DNA of 64,000 bases. Source: an uncultured Muribaculaceae bacterium. GTDB lineage: Bacteria; Bacteroidota; Bacteroidia; Bacteroidales; Muribaculaceae. The stretch is taken from contig CALUMG010000008.1 in NCBI GenBank assembly GCA_944321705.1, positions 1 through 64,000 on the forward strand, given 5' to 3'. Positions 17,426 to 27,300 of the stretch are shown one piece after another; the first letter of the stretch is position 1; each line of letters starts with the position of its first letter. The notes below the pieces were generated by a model, which saw only the letters and a program-made list of their open reading frames with translations, ran no database searches and was not told the DNA's origin. Both the position numbers and the translations under genes were made by a program.

Positions 17426-18658
17426 ATGAAACACATTATAAATTGGGGAGCTATCCTGCTGTGCGGCATCGTCATGGCAGGATGCAACTCCCAAAATGAA
17501 AAGCTCGTTACAATAAGCAATCCGTCGACATTCGACCGAAATGGAGAAATGGTCGAAATTCCGCTGTCGCAATTGCAAGGTATTGATTTCACTAAAACAG
17601 TGATCGTAAACCAATCGACACAAGAAGAAATACCGTTTCAAGTAACTTATGATGACATGCTCATATTCCAAGCCTCGGTAAAAGCCGGTGGCACAACGGA
17701 GTATGCATTGAAACATGGCACTCCGGCCAAAGCCGACACCATAGCATGTGGCAAACAATATCCTGAACGCGTGGACGATATCGCTTGGGAAAACGACAAA
17801 TCGGCATATCGCGCATACGGGCCGGCTCTTCAAGCCCGTGGCGAAAAGGCATACGGATATGACATCATGACCAAAAGCGTCTCTTATCCTGTAATCGAAG
17901 AACGATACCGCATGTTCCTTGACCCTGAGTTGAATGCCCAAGTGGCCGAACTACGCAGCAAAGGACAAAATGCCAAGGCCGACAGTCTATACAACTCTTT
18001 CACCTATCATGTCGACCATGGGAACGGAATGGATTGCTACAGCGTGGGAGAAACGCTGGGAGGAGGTACGGCCGCATTGATGACAGCCGATTCAACAATT
18101 ATATATCCTTATTGTTATAAAGAATACCAAATACTCGACAATGGTCCTCTGCGTTTCACAATGGAATTGAAATTCAATCCATTGACAGTTGCTGAAAATG
18201 ACTCTATAATAGAAACACGCATCATTTCGCTCGACAAAGGTTCTTATTTGAATCGTACCATCATTAATTATGCAGGACTTGAATCCACAACACCCGTCGC
18301 CGTGGGCATAGCTTTGCATAAGCAAAATCCCACAGGATACGCCTTTGACGGCAACAGCGGATACATAGCATACGCCGATTCTACCGATAACACTCAAAAC
18401 AACAACGGAATAATATATGTCGGGGCTGCATTCCCCGAAAAAGTAACGAGTGCCGGCGTAAAATGGTTTGACAAAGAACGTTCGAGTGCTCTCGGGCATG
18501 TATTGGCCACAAGCGACTACACTCCAGGCAGCACTTTCACCTATTACTGGGGAAGCGGATGGAGCAAAGGTGGTGTAAATTCTTCGGAAGAATGGACCGC
18601 ATACCTTAAACAATTCAGCGAGGCACTAAGACAACCTCTTGAAATAAAAATAAAATAA
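17426..18658 (+). CDS. DUF4861 family lipoprotein
   Basis: A 410-residue lipoprotein. The ATG at 17426 begins a lipoprotein signal with lipobox MAGC (Cys20); the in-frame sequence before it overlaps kduD and is not needed. The rest is beta-rich and matches the DUF4861 family, which is frequent in pectin and uronate gene clusters of Bacteroidota. Motifs such as YHVDHGNGMDCYSVG and FTYYWGSGWSKGG are conserved-looking. I know of no proven reaction that I can assign with confidence. Position between kduD and the permease implies a periplasmic or outer-membrane-facing role on the uronate product or its precursor. Possible roles are a hydrolase, a lyase or a binding protein. Confidence 0.8.
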   Translation: MKHIINWGAILLCGIVMAGCNSQNEKLVTISNPSTFDRNGEMVEIPLSQLQGIDFTKTVIVNQSTQEEIPFQVTYDDMLIFQASVKAGGTTEYALKHGTPAKADTIACGKQYPERVDDIAWENDKSAYRAYGPALQARGEKAYGYDIMTKSVSYPVIEERYRMFLDPELNAQVAELRSKGQNAKADSLYNSFTYHVDHGNGMDCYSVGETLGGGTAALMTADSTIIYPYCYKEYQILDNGPLRFTMELKFNPLTVAENDSIIETRIISLDKGSYLNRTIINYAGLESTTPVAVGIALHKQNPTGYAFDGNSGYIAYADSTDNTQNNNGIIYVGAAFPEKVTSAGVKWFDKERSSALGHVLATSDYTPGSTFTYYWGSGWSKGGVNSSEEWTAYLKQFSEALRQPLEIKIK

Positions 18659-18665
18659 CAATCAC

Positions 18666-20036
18666 ATGGAAAAAATATTCAACTACATATTAGGACTCGG
18701 TGCACCTGTGATGATGCCTATAATTTTCACCATATTAGGCATTTGCATCAAAGTAAAACCGGCCAAGGCCGTAAAAAGCGGCTTGCTCATAGGCGTGGGA
18801 TTCGTCGGGCTGTCGATTGTGACGTCATTGCTCACTACTGCACTCGGTCCGGCTCTTAAAGAAGTGGTAAAAATCTATAATCTGCAACTTGCAGTATTCG
18901 ACATGGGGTGGCCGGCTGCAGCAAGTATTGCCTACAACACATCGGTAGGAGCATTTGTCATTCCGGTGTGTCTCGGTGTCAACCTGTTGATGCTCATCAC
19001 TCGCACCACGCGCACAGTAAACATCGACTTGTGGAACTACTGGCATTTCGCTTTCATCGGTGCAATCGTGTATTTCGTAACCGATAGCCTGTTGTGGGGA
19101 TTCTTCGCTGCAATAATATGCTACATTCTCACTTTGATCATCGCCGACCTCACAGCCAAGAAATTCCAATCATTCTATGAAAAGATGGACGGTATTTCCA
19201 TTCCACAACCATTCTGCGCGGGCATGGTTCCGTTTGCTATAGCCATAAATAAATTTCTCGACAAGATTCCGGGAATCAACAAGATAAACATCGATGCCGA
19301 AGGAATGAAGAAACGATTCGGCCTGCTCGGCGAGCCTTTGTTCCTCGGTGTGATAGTAGGTTGTGCAGTAGGTGCATTTGCTCGATATGACTTGCCAAAA
19401 GTCTTGATGCTCGGCATACAAATGGGAGCCGTCATGGAACTTATTCCGCGCATCACAGGCTTGTTCATCGAAGGACTTATGCCTATTTCCGATGCCACAC
19501 GCCAGCTCATCTCCCGCAAATTCAAGAATTCCGAAGGTCTCAACATTGGCATGAGCCCGGCACTCGTCATCGGGCATCCTGCAACGCTCGTAGTTTCATT
19601 GTTGCTCATTCCGGTCATCATCATATTGGCCGTTGTCCTTCCCGGCAATGAATTCCTACCGCTCGCATCGCTTGCCGGCATGTTCTACTTGTTTCCTCTT
19701 GTGTTGCCAATTACAAAAGGTAACGTATTCAAAACATTCATCGTCGGACTCGTAATGCTCGTCATCGGCGTGTATTTCGTCACCAACCTTGCTCCTGCGT
19801 TCACCCTTGCAGCACAAGACGTTTATGCCCAGACACAAGATGCCGCAGTCAAGATTCCTGAAGGATTCAGCAGTGCTGCCGCGCTCGACTTTGCTTCAAG
19901 TCCGTTCTCATGGATTATCTATCACTTGACAGTATCGCTCAAGTACATAGGAATTGCCGTACTCGTATTCTTCACGGGAGCAATGATGTGGATTAACCAC
20001 CGCAAGATTGTAAAAGCAAAAAATAATAACAACTAA
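18666..20036 (+). CDS. Orphan galactitol-type PTS EIIC-like permease, likely uronate transporter
   Basis: A polytopic membrane protein of 456 residues resembling the PTS galactitol EIIC family (GatC). About ten to twelve hydrophobic segments are visible. The family-like central segment GMVPFAIAINKFLDKIPGINKINID (shown in part: GINKINID) and the loop EGLMPISDATRQL are recognisable. No EIIA, EIIB, EI or HPr is encoded anywhere in the window, and no such domain is fused to it, so phosphorylation-coupled transport is not supported. It starts 7 bases after the DUF4861 gene and is followed 15 bases later by exported KduI. I infer that it moves a deoxy-ketouronate (DKII or DKI) across the inner membrane by facilitated or ion-coupled transport. 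The substrate is inference; the family call is firm. Confidence 0.8.
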   Translation: MEKIFNYILGLGAPVMMPIIFTILGICIKVKPAKAVKSGLLIGVGFVGLSIVTSLLTTALGPALKEVVKIYNLQLAVFDMGWPAAASIAYNTSVGAFVIPVCLGVNLLMLITRTTRTVNIDLWNYWHFAFIGAIVYFVTDSLLWGFFAAIICYILTLIIADLTAKKFQSFYEKMDGISIPQPFCAGMVPFAIAINKFLDKIPGINKINIDAEGMKKRFGLLGEPLFLGVIVGCAVGAFARYDLPKVLMLGIQMGAVMELIPRITGLFIEGLMPISDATRQLISRKFKNSEGLNIGMSPALVIGHPATLVVSLLLIPVIIILAVVLPGNEFLPLASLAGMFYLFPLVLPITKGNVFKTFIVGLVMLVIGVYFVTNLAPAFTLAAQDVYAQTQDAAVKIPEGFSSAAALDFASSPFSWIIYHLTVSLKYIGIAVLVFFTGAMMWINHRKIVKAKNNNN

Positions 20037-20051
20037 AAATAAACACACGAC

Positions 20052-20972
20052 ATGAAACATTTGATTCTTTCATTGGTGCTCGCCACATCTTCGATTGCGG
20101 CTATGGCACAAGTAAACTACACGATTCAGACGGCATGCAACCCTCAGGATGTAAAAACTTACGATACCGACCGTCTGCGCAGCAGCTTCATGATGGAAAA
20201 AGTAATGGTTGCCGATGAAATCAATCTCACTTATTCATTGTATGACCGTTTTATTTTCGGTGGAGCAATGCCTGTTGCAAAAGAATTGAGCCTTGATACA
20301 ATCGACCCGTTGAAAGCTCCTTATTTCCTTTTCAACCGTGAGCTTGGAGTCATCAACATCGGTGGCGACGGCATCGTGACTGTTGACGGCAAAGAATATG
20401 AATTGCATTTCAAGGAAGCCCTTTATGTGGGACGTGGCAACGAGAAAGTGACTTTCCGCAGCAAAGATGCTTCAAATCCTGCTAAATTCTATATCAACTC
20501 GGCAACTGCGCACAAGGCTTATAAGACTCAGCTAATCACCATAGATGGCCGCAAAGGTTCTTTGAAAGCCAACTCAATGCCTGCCGGAAGCATGGAAGAA
20601 AGCAACGACCGCGTAATCAATCAATTGATCGTCAACAACGTGCTTGAAGAAGGTCCTTGCCAATTGCAAATGGGACTTACGGAACTTAAACCGGGTAGCG
20701 TGTGGAACACAATGCCGGCTCACACTCACACTCGTCGCATCGAAGCCTATTTCTACTTCAACCTTGAAGGCAACAACATGGTATGCCACTTGATGGGTGA
20801 ACCCGACCAAGAACGTCTCGTTTGGATAAGAAACGAACAAGCTATCATGTCGCCCGAATGGTCAATACATGCAGGAGCCGGAACAAGCAATTACATGTTC
20901 ATTTGGGGTATGGCAGGTGAAAACCTCGATTATGGAGATCAAGACAAAATTGACTATAAACTAATGAAATAA
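20052..20972 (+). CDS. kduI: 5-keto-4-deoxyuronate isomerase with an export signal (periplasmic KduI)
   Basis: A 306-residue cupin isomerase converting 5-keto-4-deoxyuronate (DKI) to 2,5-diketo-3-deoxygluconate (DKII). The metal ligands are visible as His224, His226, Glu231 and His273 ([16 protein letters not shown] and WSIHAGAG). They match the E. coli KduI ligands 196, 198, 203 and 245, as I recall them, with a constant offset of 28. The N-terminus reads [20 protein letters not shown], a clear Sec signal with an AMA-Q cleavage site. E. coli KduI is cytoplasmic, so this copy is predicted to act in the periplasm. No alternative start just after the signal is obvious. It sits between the IIC-like permease and kdgK with short spacing (15 and 24 bases). 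Confidence 0.9.
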   Translation: MKHLILSLVLATSSIAAMAQVNYTIQTACNPQDVKTYDTDRLRSSFMMEKVMVADEINLTYSLYDRFIFGGAMPVAKELSLDTIDPLKAPYFLFNRELGVINIGGDGIVTVDGKEYELHFKEALYVGRGNEKVTFRSKDASNPAKFYINSATAHKAYKTQLITIDGRKGSLKANSMPAGSMEESNDRVINQLIVNNVLEEGPCQLQMGLTELKPGSVWNTMPAHTHTRRIEAYFYFNLEGNNMVCHLMGEPDQERLVWIRNEQAIMSPEWSIHAGAGTSNYMFIWGMAGENLDYGDQDKIDYKLMK

Positions 20973-20996
20973 AACACATCGTCAAATTTTGAACAA

Positions 20997-22019
20997 ATGG
21001 GAAAAATCGTAACTTTCGGTGAAATAATGTTGCGCCTGTCTACTCCGGGCAACACTCGTTTCGTTCAAACCGATACTTTCGACATAAACTACGGAGGAGG
21101 TGAAGCAAACGTAGCTGTAAGCTGCGCAAATTATGGCCACGAAGCCTATTTCGTGACTAAACTGCCCGAAAATGAAATCGGACAAGCTGCCGTCAATGCT
21201 CTTCGCCGATATGGCGTTAACACTTGCCACATCGCACGCGGAGGAAACCGCATCGGCATTTATTATCTTGAATCGGGAGCTGCCATGCGCCCGAGCAAAG
21301 TCATATATGACCGCGCTAATTCGGCTATCGCCGAAGCTACTCCTGCCGACTTCGACTTTGATAAGATATTTGAAGGGGCCGACTGGTTCCATTGGTCAGG
21401 AATAACTCCTGCCATCTCCGACAAAGCCGCTGAATTGGTAAAAATCGCCTGTGAAGCAGCCAAGAGACACGGTGTGACAGTTTCGGTTGACTTGAATTTC
21501 CGCAAGAAATTATGGACTTCCGAGAAAGCCCAATCAATTATGAAACCTCTCATGCAATATGTAGACGTTTGCATCGGCAATGAAGAAGATGCTGAATTAT
21601 GTCTCGGATTCAAACCTACTGCTAATGCCGAAGCAGGACAAACCGATGCCGAAGGATACAAAGGCATATTCCGTGAAATGGCTGAAACATTTGGATTCAA
21701 ATATGTTATTTCCACTCTGAGGGAATCATTTTCGGCTACGCATAATGGATGGAAAGGTTTGATTTACAACGGCAAAGACTTCTATACTTCTCATCACTAC
21801 GACATCTTCCCTATCATCGACCGTGTGGGTGGTGGTGACTCTTTTGCCGGTGGCATAATCCACGGATTGCTCACGAAACCCACTCAGGAAGAAGCTCTTG
21901 AATTTGCCATTGCTGCTTCTGCATTGAAACACACAATCAATGGCGACTTCAACCTCGTATCGGCAGCCGAAGTAGAAGCCATTGCAGGAGGAAATACATC
22001 AGGCAGGGTTCAACGTTAA
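20997..22019 (+). CDS. kdgK: 2-dehydro-3-deoxygluconokinase (PfkB family)
   Basis: A 340-residue cytoplasmic sugar kinase that phosphorylates KDG to KDPG. The PfkB signature [12 protein letters not shown] (275-286) supplies the catalytic Asp281 and the anion hole. The N-terminal [11 protein letters not shown] and [10 protein letters not shown] segments are typical of KDG kinases. It lies between kduI and the aldolase gene, completing DKII to KDG to KDPG. It is slightly longer than many KdgK (about 310-340). It is unlikely to be fructokinase given the gene order. Confidence 0.93.
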   Translation: MGKIVTFGEIMLRLSTPGNTRFVQTDTFDINYGGGEANVAVSCANYGHEAYFVTKLPENEIGQAAVNALRRYGVNTCHIARGGNRIGIYYLESGAAMRPSKVIYDRANSAIAEATPADFDFDKIFEGADWFHWSGITPAISDKAAELVKIACEAAKRHGVTVSVDLNFRKKLWTSEKAQSIMKPLMQYVDVCIGNEEDAELCLGFKPTANAEAGQTDAEGYKGIFREMAETFGFKYVISTLRESFSATHNGWKGLIYNGKDFYTSHHYDIFPIIDRVGGGDSFAGGIIHGLLTKPTQEEALEFAIAASALKHTINGDFNLVSAAEVEAIAGGNTSGRVQR

Positions 22020-22063
22020 TATTTGCCAATGATATTTTAGTAAACCTATTAAAGTTTTTAAAA

Positions 22064-22726
22064 ATGGCTAAATTCGATCAATTAACTATATTCAAACAAA
22101 TCGAGAATACTCGCATGGTGCCTGTATTCTACAATGCCGATGCAAATATTGCCAAATCGGTCATACGCGCTTGCTATGAAGGTGGCGTTCGCCTGTTTGA
22201 ATTCACCAACCGTGGCGATTTTGCCCTCGACGTCTTTGCCGAAGTAATCAAGTTCGCTGCAAAAGAATGTCCTGAAATGATAATTGGCGCAGGTTCCATT
22301 GTCGATGCTCCTACGGCCGTATTATTCATGCAATCGGGAGCAAATTTCATAGTAGGGCCTATGTTCAATCCCGAAATTGCCAAAGTTTGCAACCGCCGCA
22401 ATATCCCCTACATCCCCGGATGCGGAACTGTGTCGGAAGTCGGGAATGCACAAGAAGCCGGATGCTGGATGTGCAAGATATTCCCCGGCGATGTTTACGG
22501 CCCCAAATTCGTAAAAGGAATGCTGGCTCCAATGCCATGGTCCAAATTCATGATTACTGGAGGCGTGGAACCAACCGAAGAAAATCTTTCGGCTTGGATG
22601 AAAGCCGGTGCCTATTGCGTGGGAATGGGTTCTAAATTGTTCCCGAAAGAAGTAATTGCAAACAACAATTGGAATTACATCACCGAGAAATCTCGTGAAT
22701 GCATAGCCATTCTAAATCGCAAATGA
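22064..22726 (+). CDS. kdgA: KDPG/KHG aldolase
   Basis: A 220-residue class I aldolase that splits KDPG into pyruvate and glyceraldehyde-3-phosphate, the last step of this uronate route. The Schiff-base lysine is Lys138 in CKIFPGD, with Glu46 and Arg50 in EFTNRG as the other expected active-site residues. It is the last gene of the kduD operon and is followed by a strong terminator at 22777. The symbol eda would be equivalent. Confidence 0.93.
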   Translation: MAKFDQLTIFKQIENTRMVPVFYNADANIAKSVIRACYEGGVRLFEFTNRGDFALDVFAEVIKFAAKECPEMIIGAGSIVDAPTAVLFMQSGANFIVGPMFNPEIAKVCNRRNIPYIPGCGTVSEVGNAQEAGCWMCKIFPGDVYGPKFVKGMLAPMPWSKFMITGGVEPTEENLSAWMKAGAYCVGMGSKLFPKEVIANNNWNYITEKSRECIAILNRK

Positions 22727-22776
22727 CATAATTGGCCAAGGTCGTAGTACAACAACCTTTAAGATAATATCTTATT

Positions 22777-22813
22777 AACGAGGCAGTTCAAAAAAGAACT
22801 GCCTCGTTTTTTA
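22777..22813 (+). terminator. Rho-independent terminator of the kduD-kdgA operon
   Basis: A perfect 13-bp stem (22777-22789 with 22796-22808), a six-A loop and a T run follow the kdgA stop by 50 bases. This is one of the clearest terminators in the window. Confidence 0.92.
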
Positions 22814-23014
22814 TCTTTCCTAAAACCAAAATAAGTAAATCAACCATTTCCTCCCGGCAAGCATTCCACACATCGTTGAAATGCCAAAATAATTTTAATT
22901 GCTTTTAGACGCGACTTTTATCACGGTCCAGCCCAAGGCATACACAAAGGTTCCTACTACCATTGTCCGAATTTTATCGGACAAACTATATAATAACAAA
23001 CCTGATATTGCACA

Positions 23015-23045
23015 AGAAAGGCGAGCTCTCATCGCTCGCCTTTCT
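23015..23045. terminator. Hairpin between convergent kdgA and GH16 genes
   Basis: A perfect 11-bp stem (23015-23025 with 23035-23045) with a 9-base loop. Neither side has a classic T run; the plus side reads CCTCCTTTT. It may help stop transcription from the GH16 gene ending at 23110 or back up the earlier terminator. Confidence 0.4.
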
Positions 23046-23109
23046 CCTCCTTTTGCATAAAAAAAACACTGTTTTTGAAAAAATGCACTCCTATAGCACC
23101 ATTATTCCT

Positions 23110-23967
23110 TTATTTCTGTTGATAAACCCTAACGTAATCAATTTCATATTTCATCGGATAGCAATCCCAATCCACCGTGCCTCCATTATCTCCGCCTATG
23201 GCAAGATTAAGTAACAGATACATCGGTTTCTTGAACGGGTTGCCATAATTACCTATTTTACCGTTATTTGTCTCCGAAAGCAATATTTCATTTATCAACT
23301 CGTCATCGAGATATATCCTTATTGCTTCCTCATCCCAGTCCATGCGCCAAATGTGGAACTGTGAAGCCCACATGGAATCCTTCTCCAAGAAATGTGAGAA
23401 CGGCACTTTCGCACTATCCCACACCGAGTCAAAGGGCCTGTCCTTTCCCCATGCTGCGTTAGCAAGAATATGAGGCACACCATTTATGCGATAATATTCC
23501 ATTATGTCAATTTCTCCACATGACGGCCAAGGCAGGCCGGATCCTAACAACCAAATTGCAGGCCAGGCTCCACCACCTACCGGTATGCGTGCCTTAACTT
23601 CAAATCGGCCGTAAAGAAATTCCTTTGTCCCTTTTGTCGTAATGGAAGCCGACGTACATTCAACTTTTTCCCTCGACTTTCGCCAATCTCTTGAACCTTC
23701 TTCATACATAGGATTCGGATAATTGGTCGGCAGAGCTTCTATAACAAGCAATCCATTCTTACAGTAAGCATTCTCTCCTTGATACCACTGCAATTCATGA
23801 TTGCGCGTAAAACCATTCTCAGCACTCCAAACCGTACTGTCGGGCGCACCATCAATTTCAAACTCGTCACTCCACACAAGCGACCACTCTTTCTCTTCTG
23901 CATTTGCCACACCGAAGCCAATTGCTCCGAAAATGGCGCATGACAGCAAAACAGATGAAATTTTCAT
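23110..23967 (-). CDS. Secreted GH16 family endo-glycanase
   Basis: A 285-residue exported glycoside hydrolase (signal peptide residues 1-23). The start at 23967 (MKISSV) gives the clean signal, and a -7 element at 23997 supports it. The GH16 active-site motif GEIDIMEYY is present with Glu142 as nucleophile, Asp144 and Glu147 as acid/base, and WPAIWLLG just before it. GH16 enzymes cut beta-1,3/1,4-glucans, beta-galactans, agar and others. The single-domain size fits laminarinase- or galactanase-type members. Neighbours with GH35, GH43 and GH51 domains suggest beta-galactan from arabinogalactan; GH128 elsewhere would suit beta-1,3-glucan. The substrate is therefore open. Confidence 0.9.
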   Translation of the reverse strand: MKISSVLLSCAIFGAIGFGVANAEEKEWSLVWSDEFEIDGAPDSTVWSAENGFTRNHELQWYQGENAYCKNGLLVIEALPTNYPNPMYEEGSRDWRKSREKVECTSASITTKGTKEFLYGRFEVKARIPVGGGAWPAIWLLGSGLPWPSCGEIDIMEYYRINGVPHILANAAWGKDRPFDSVWDSAKVPFSHFLEKDSMWASQFHIWRMDWDEEAIRIYLDDELINEILLSETNNGKIGNYGNPFKKPMYLLLNLAIGGDNGGTVDWDCYPMKYEIDYVRVYQQK

Positions 23968-23996
23968 AAATCCTAAGTACTTTAATTCTGTAAGTT

Positions 23997-24004
23997 CAAA
24001 TTTA
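23997..24004 (-). promoter_or_regulatory. -7 promoter element of the GH16 gene
   Basis: The minus strand reads TAAATTTG, an exact TAnnTTTG match, 30 bases before the ATG at 23967. No clear -33 element was seen. Confidence 0.45.
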
Positions 24005-24262
24005 TAACATAAAGAAATATCACATGCTGAATATGATTTCATTTTCGCATGTACATGCCTGCTTGAATGGCTCCTTATATCCCATTTATGGCAAATTATA
24101 TTCCATCGCCATGTAAATAATTATAATCCAGCACATTATGCCCTCAATCTCTTTCATGCAGGCAACTTGTTGATTTTGTAAAAAAAAGCGAAACGATTAT
24201 ATATTTTTACAATTTCATCATTTTTGACCCGAATTGACACGTTAAATTATCAGTATTTTCAT

Positions 24263-24270
24263 TAGCTTTG
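24263..24270 (+). promoter_or_regulatory. -7 promoter element of the GH43-GH35 / GH51 operon
   Basis: TAGCTTTG is an exact TAnnTTTG match 33 bases before the ATG at 24303. A TTG at 24234-24236 is a distant -33 candidate, with a 26-base spacer that is longer than usual. Confidence 0.5.
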
Positions 24271-24302
24271 TTCAGAATCATTTTTTAACCTTTATGTACA
24301 AT

Positions 24303-27300
24303 ATGAAGAATTCATTTCTCTCAGTTGTCGTGGCTGCAGCCTTAATGCTTATACCGGCATACGCCAAAGCCAAAACAGCCAACGTCAACACTGAAATTAT
24401 TCCCGGACAAGTATGGAACGACACTGACGGGAATCCTATCAATGCCCATGGCGGCGGTATCCTGTACCACGAAGGAACCTACTACTGGTATGGGGAATAC
24501 AAAAAAGGAAAAACCATTCTTCCCGAATGGGCTACTTGGGAATGCTACCGCACCGACGTTACCGGTGTGAGCTGTTACTCTTCCAAAGACTTGATGAATT
24601 GGAAATTTGAGGGAATCGTGTTGCCTGCCGTGAAAGATGACCCGGAACACGACCTTCATCCAAGCAAAGTTCTTGAACGTCCTAAAGTTATTTTTAACCA
24701 AAAGACCCGCAAATTCGTCATGTGGGCTCATGTGGAAAGTGCCGATTACAGTAAAGCCTGTGCAGGCGTTGCCGTGAGCGACTCCCCAACAGGTCCTTTC
24801 ACCTATCTTGGCAGTTTCAGGCCTAACGAAGCCATGAGCCGCGACCAAACGGTATTTGTCGATGATGACGGCCGCGCCTATCAATTCTATTCGTCCGAAA
24901 ATAATGCGACTCTGTACATCAGCGAGTTGACCGACGATTATTTGAAACCGTCAGGACGCTACACTCGCAATTTCATAGGGATGAGCCGTGAAGCTCCGGC
25001 AGTGTTCAAGCACGATGGAAAATATTACTTGTTATCATCGGGTTGCACCGGCTGGGATCCAAACCAAGCAGAACTTGCCGTAGCCGACTCGATAATGGGC
25101 GAATGGAAAGTAATAGGCAATCCTTGCACCGGCAAAGATGCCGACAAGACTTTCTACGGCCAAAGCACTTATGTCCAACAAGTAATGGGCAAGAAAGACA
25201 CCTACATTGCAATGTTTGACAAATGGAACAAAACCGACCTTGAAAATTCGCTCTACATTTGGCTTCCAATTTCATTTGAAAACGGCAAAATTACAATTCC
25301 TTGGCGCGACAAATGGAATTTTGACCTCTTCGAAGACCAACCTCGCTTTGAAGCCGGCAATGGCACATTCCTCCTAAACGGAGAGCCATTTATCGTAAAG
25401 GCTGCCGAATTGCACTATCCTCGCATTCCTCGCCCTTACTGGGACCAGCGCATAAAACTATGCAAGGCCCTTGGTATGAACACCGTTTGCTTGTATGTGT
25501 TCTGGAACGCACATGAACCCGAAAAAGACAAATTCGACTTCACAGGTCAAAACGACTTGGCCGAATTCTGCCGTCTCTGCCAAGCAAACGACATGTATGT
25601 AATCCTTCGCCCCGGCCCATATGTGTGTGCCGAATGGGAAATGGGTGGACTTCCTTGGTGGTTGCTCAAGAAGAAAGATATTCGCTTGCGCGAAGACGAC
25701 CCTTATTTCCTTGAACGTGTTGCTATCTTTGAAAAAGAAGTTGCAAAACAGGTATCTGACTTGACAATAGGCAACGGAGGCCCCATCCTCATGATACAAG
25801 TGGAAAACGAATACGGCTCTTATGGCGAAAGCAAAAAATATGTTGCAGCAATACGCGACATGTTGAAAGCCAATTATGACGATGTTACATTGTTCCAATG
25901 CGACTGGGAATCAAACTTCCACTTGAACGGGCTTCCCGACTTGATATGGACAATGAACTTCGGTACAGGAGCAAATATCGACCAGCAATTTGCAAAACTG
26001 AAGAAAGTAAGACCTACGAGCCCTCTCATGTGCTCGGAATTCTGGAGCGGATGGTTTGACAAATGGGGTGCAAATCATGAAACTCGTCCTGCTGCCGACA
26101 TGGTAGCCGGCATCGATGAAATGTTGTCAAAGGGCATCTCTTTCAGTTTGTACATGACACACGGAGGAACTAACTGGGGACACTGGGCCGGTGCCAACTC
26201 TCCGGGATTCGCGCCCGACGTCACTTCCTACGATTATGACGCGCCTATCAGCGAATCAGGGCAAACAACTCCTAAATATTGGGAACTTCGAAAAACCCTT
26301 GCAAAATACATGAACGGTGAAAAGCAAGCAAAAGTTCCTGCCCTAATCAAGCCCATCAGCATCAATGAATTCCAATTCACCGAATTCGCTCCATTGTTTG
26401 CAAACCTTCCCGAAGCCAAGCACGACAAGGAAATTCGCACAATGGAAGAATATGACCAAGGATTCGGAAGCATCCTTTACCGCACTACATTGCCCGAAAT
26501 GAAGACACAATCCACTTTGACAGTGAACGAGGCTCATGACTACGCTCAAATATTCATCGATGGCAAATACATTGGCAAGCTCGACCGTCGCAATGGCGAA
26601 AAGCAATTGACACTGCCCCCGTGTGCCAAAGGTGCCCAACTTGACATCCTTGTAGAAGCCATGGGACGTATAAACTTCGGCCGTGCCATAAAAGATTTCA
26701 AGGGTATTACCGAAAATGTTGAAATCTCTTACAATGTAGACGGCTACACATTCACATGCGACTTGCAGAACTGGGATGTATTCAACATCTTTGATGAATA
26801 TGACTTCTACACGGCAATGAAGTTTGAGCCATTGAAGGAAACAAAAGCCGGCGAAGGCGAAAGATTGCAACCGGGATGCTACCGTGCAACTTTCAACGTG
26901 AAGAAACCGAGCGACACATTCCTCAACTTTGAAACTTGGGGCAAAGGTCTGGTATATGTAAACGGTCATGGATTAGGTCGAATCTGGGAAATTGGCCCGC
27001 AACAGACATTGTATGTGCCGGGATGCTGGCTCAACAAGGGAGAAAATGAGATTTTGGTATTCGACATCGTTGGCCCGAGAGAAGCCAAATCCGAAGGCTT
27101 GAAACAACCGCTACTCGACCAACTTCTTGTGAAGAAGCCTTTGACACACCGCAATGAAGGTGAAAATCTCGACCTGTCGGCCGAATCTCCTGTATATTCG
27201 GGCAGCTTTGCTCCAGGAAACGGATGGCAAGAAGTGAAATTCGATGCTCCGGTTGCAGGTAGATATGTATGTATCGAAGCCCTCAACGCTCAAGACGGGA

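Larger units (their letters stand above)
22727..23109. other. Convergent intergenic region after the uronate operon
   Basis: This 383-base stretch holds the plus-strand terminator at 22777-22813 and a second perfect 11-bp hairpin at 23015-23045. Between them I see AT-rich sequence without a supported gene or promoter. Confidence 0.5.
23968..24302. other. Divergent promoter region between GH16 and GH43-GH35 genes
   Basis: This 335-base AT-rich region carries one exact -7 element in each direction (23997-24004 minus, 24263-24270 plus). No gene is supported between them. Confidence 0.5.

Noticed and set aside
23015..23045. Hairpin as a CRISPR repeat or attachment site.
   Set aside because: Single copy with no spacers or integrase; best read as a transcription-stop hairpin.
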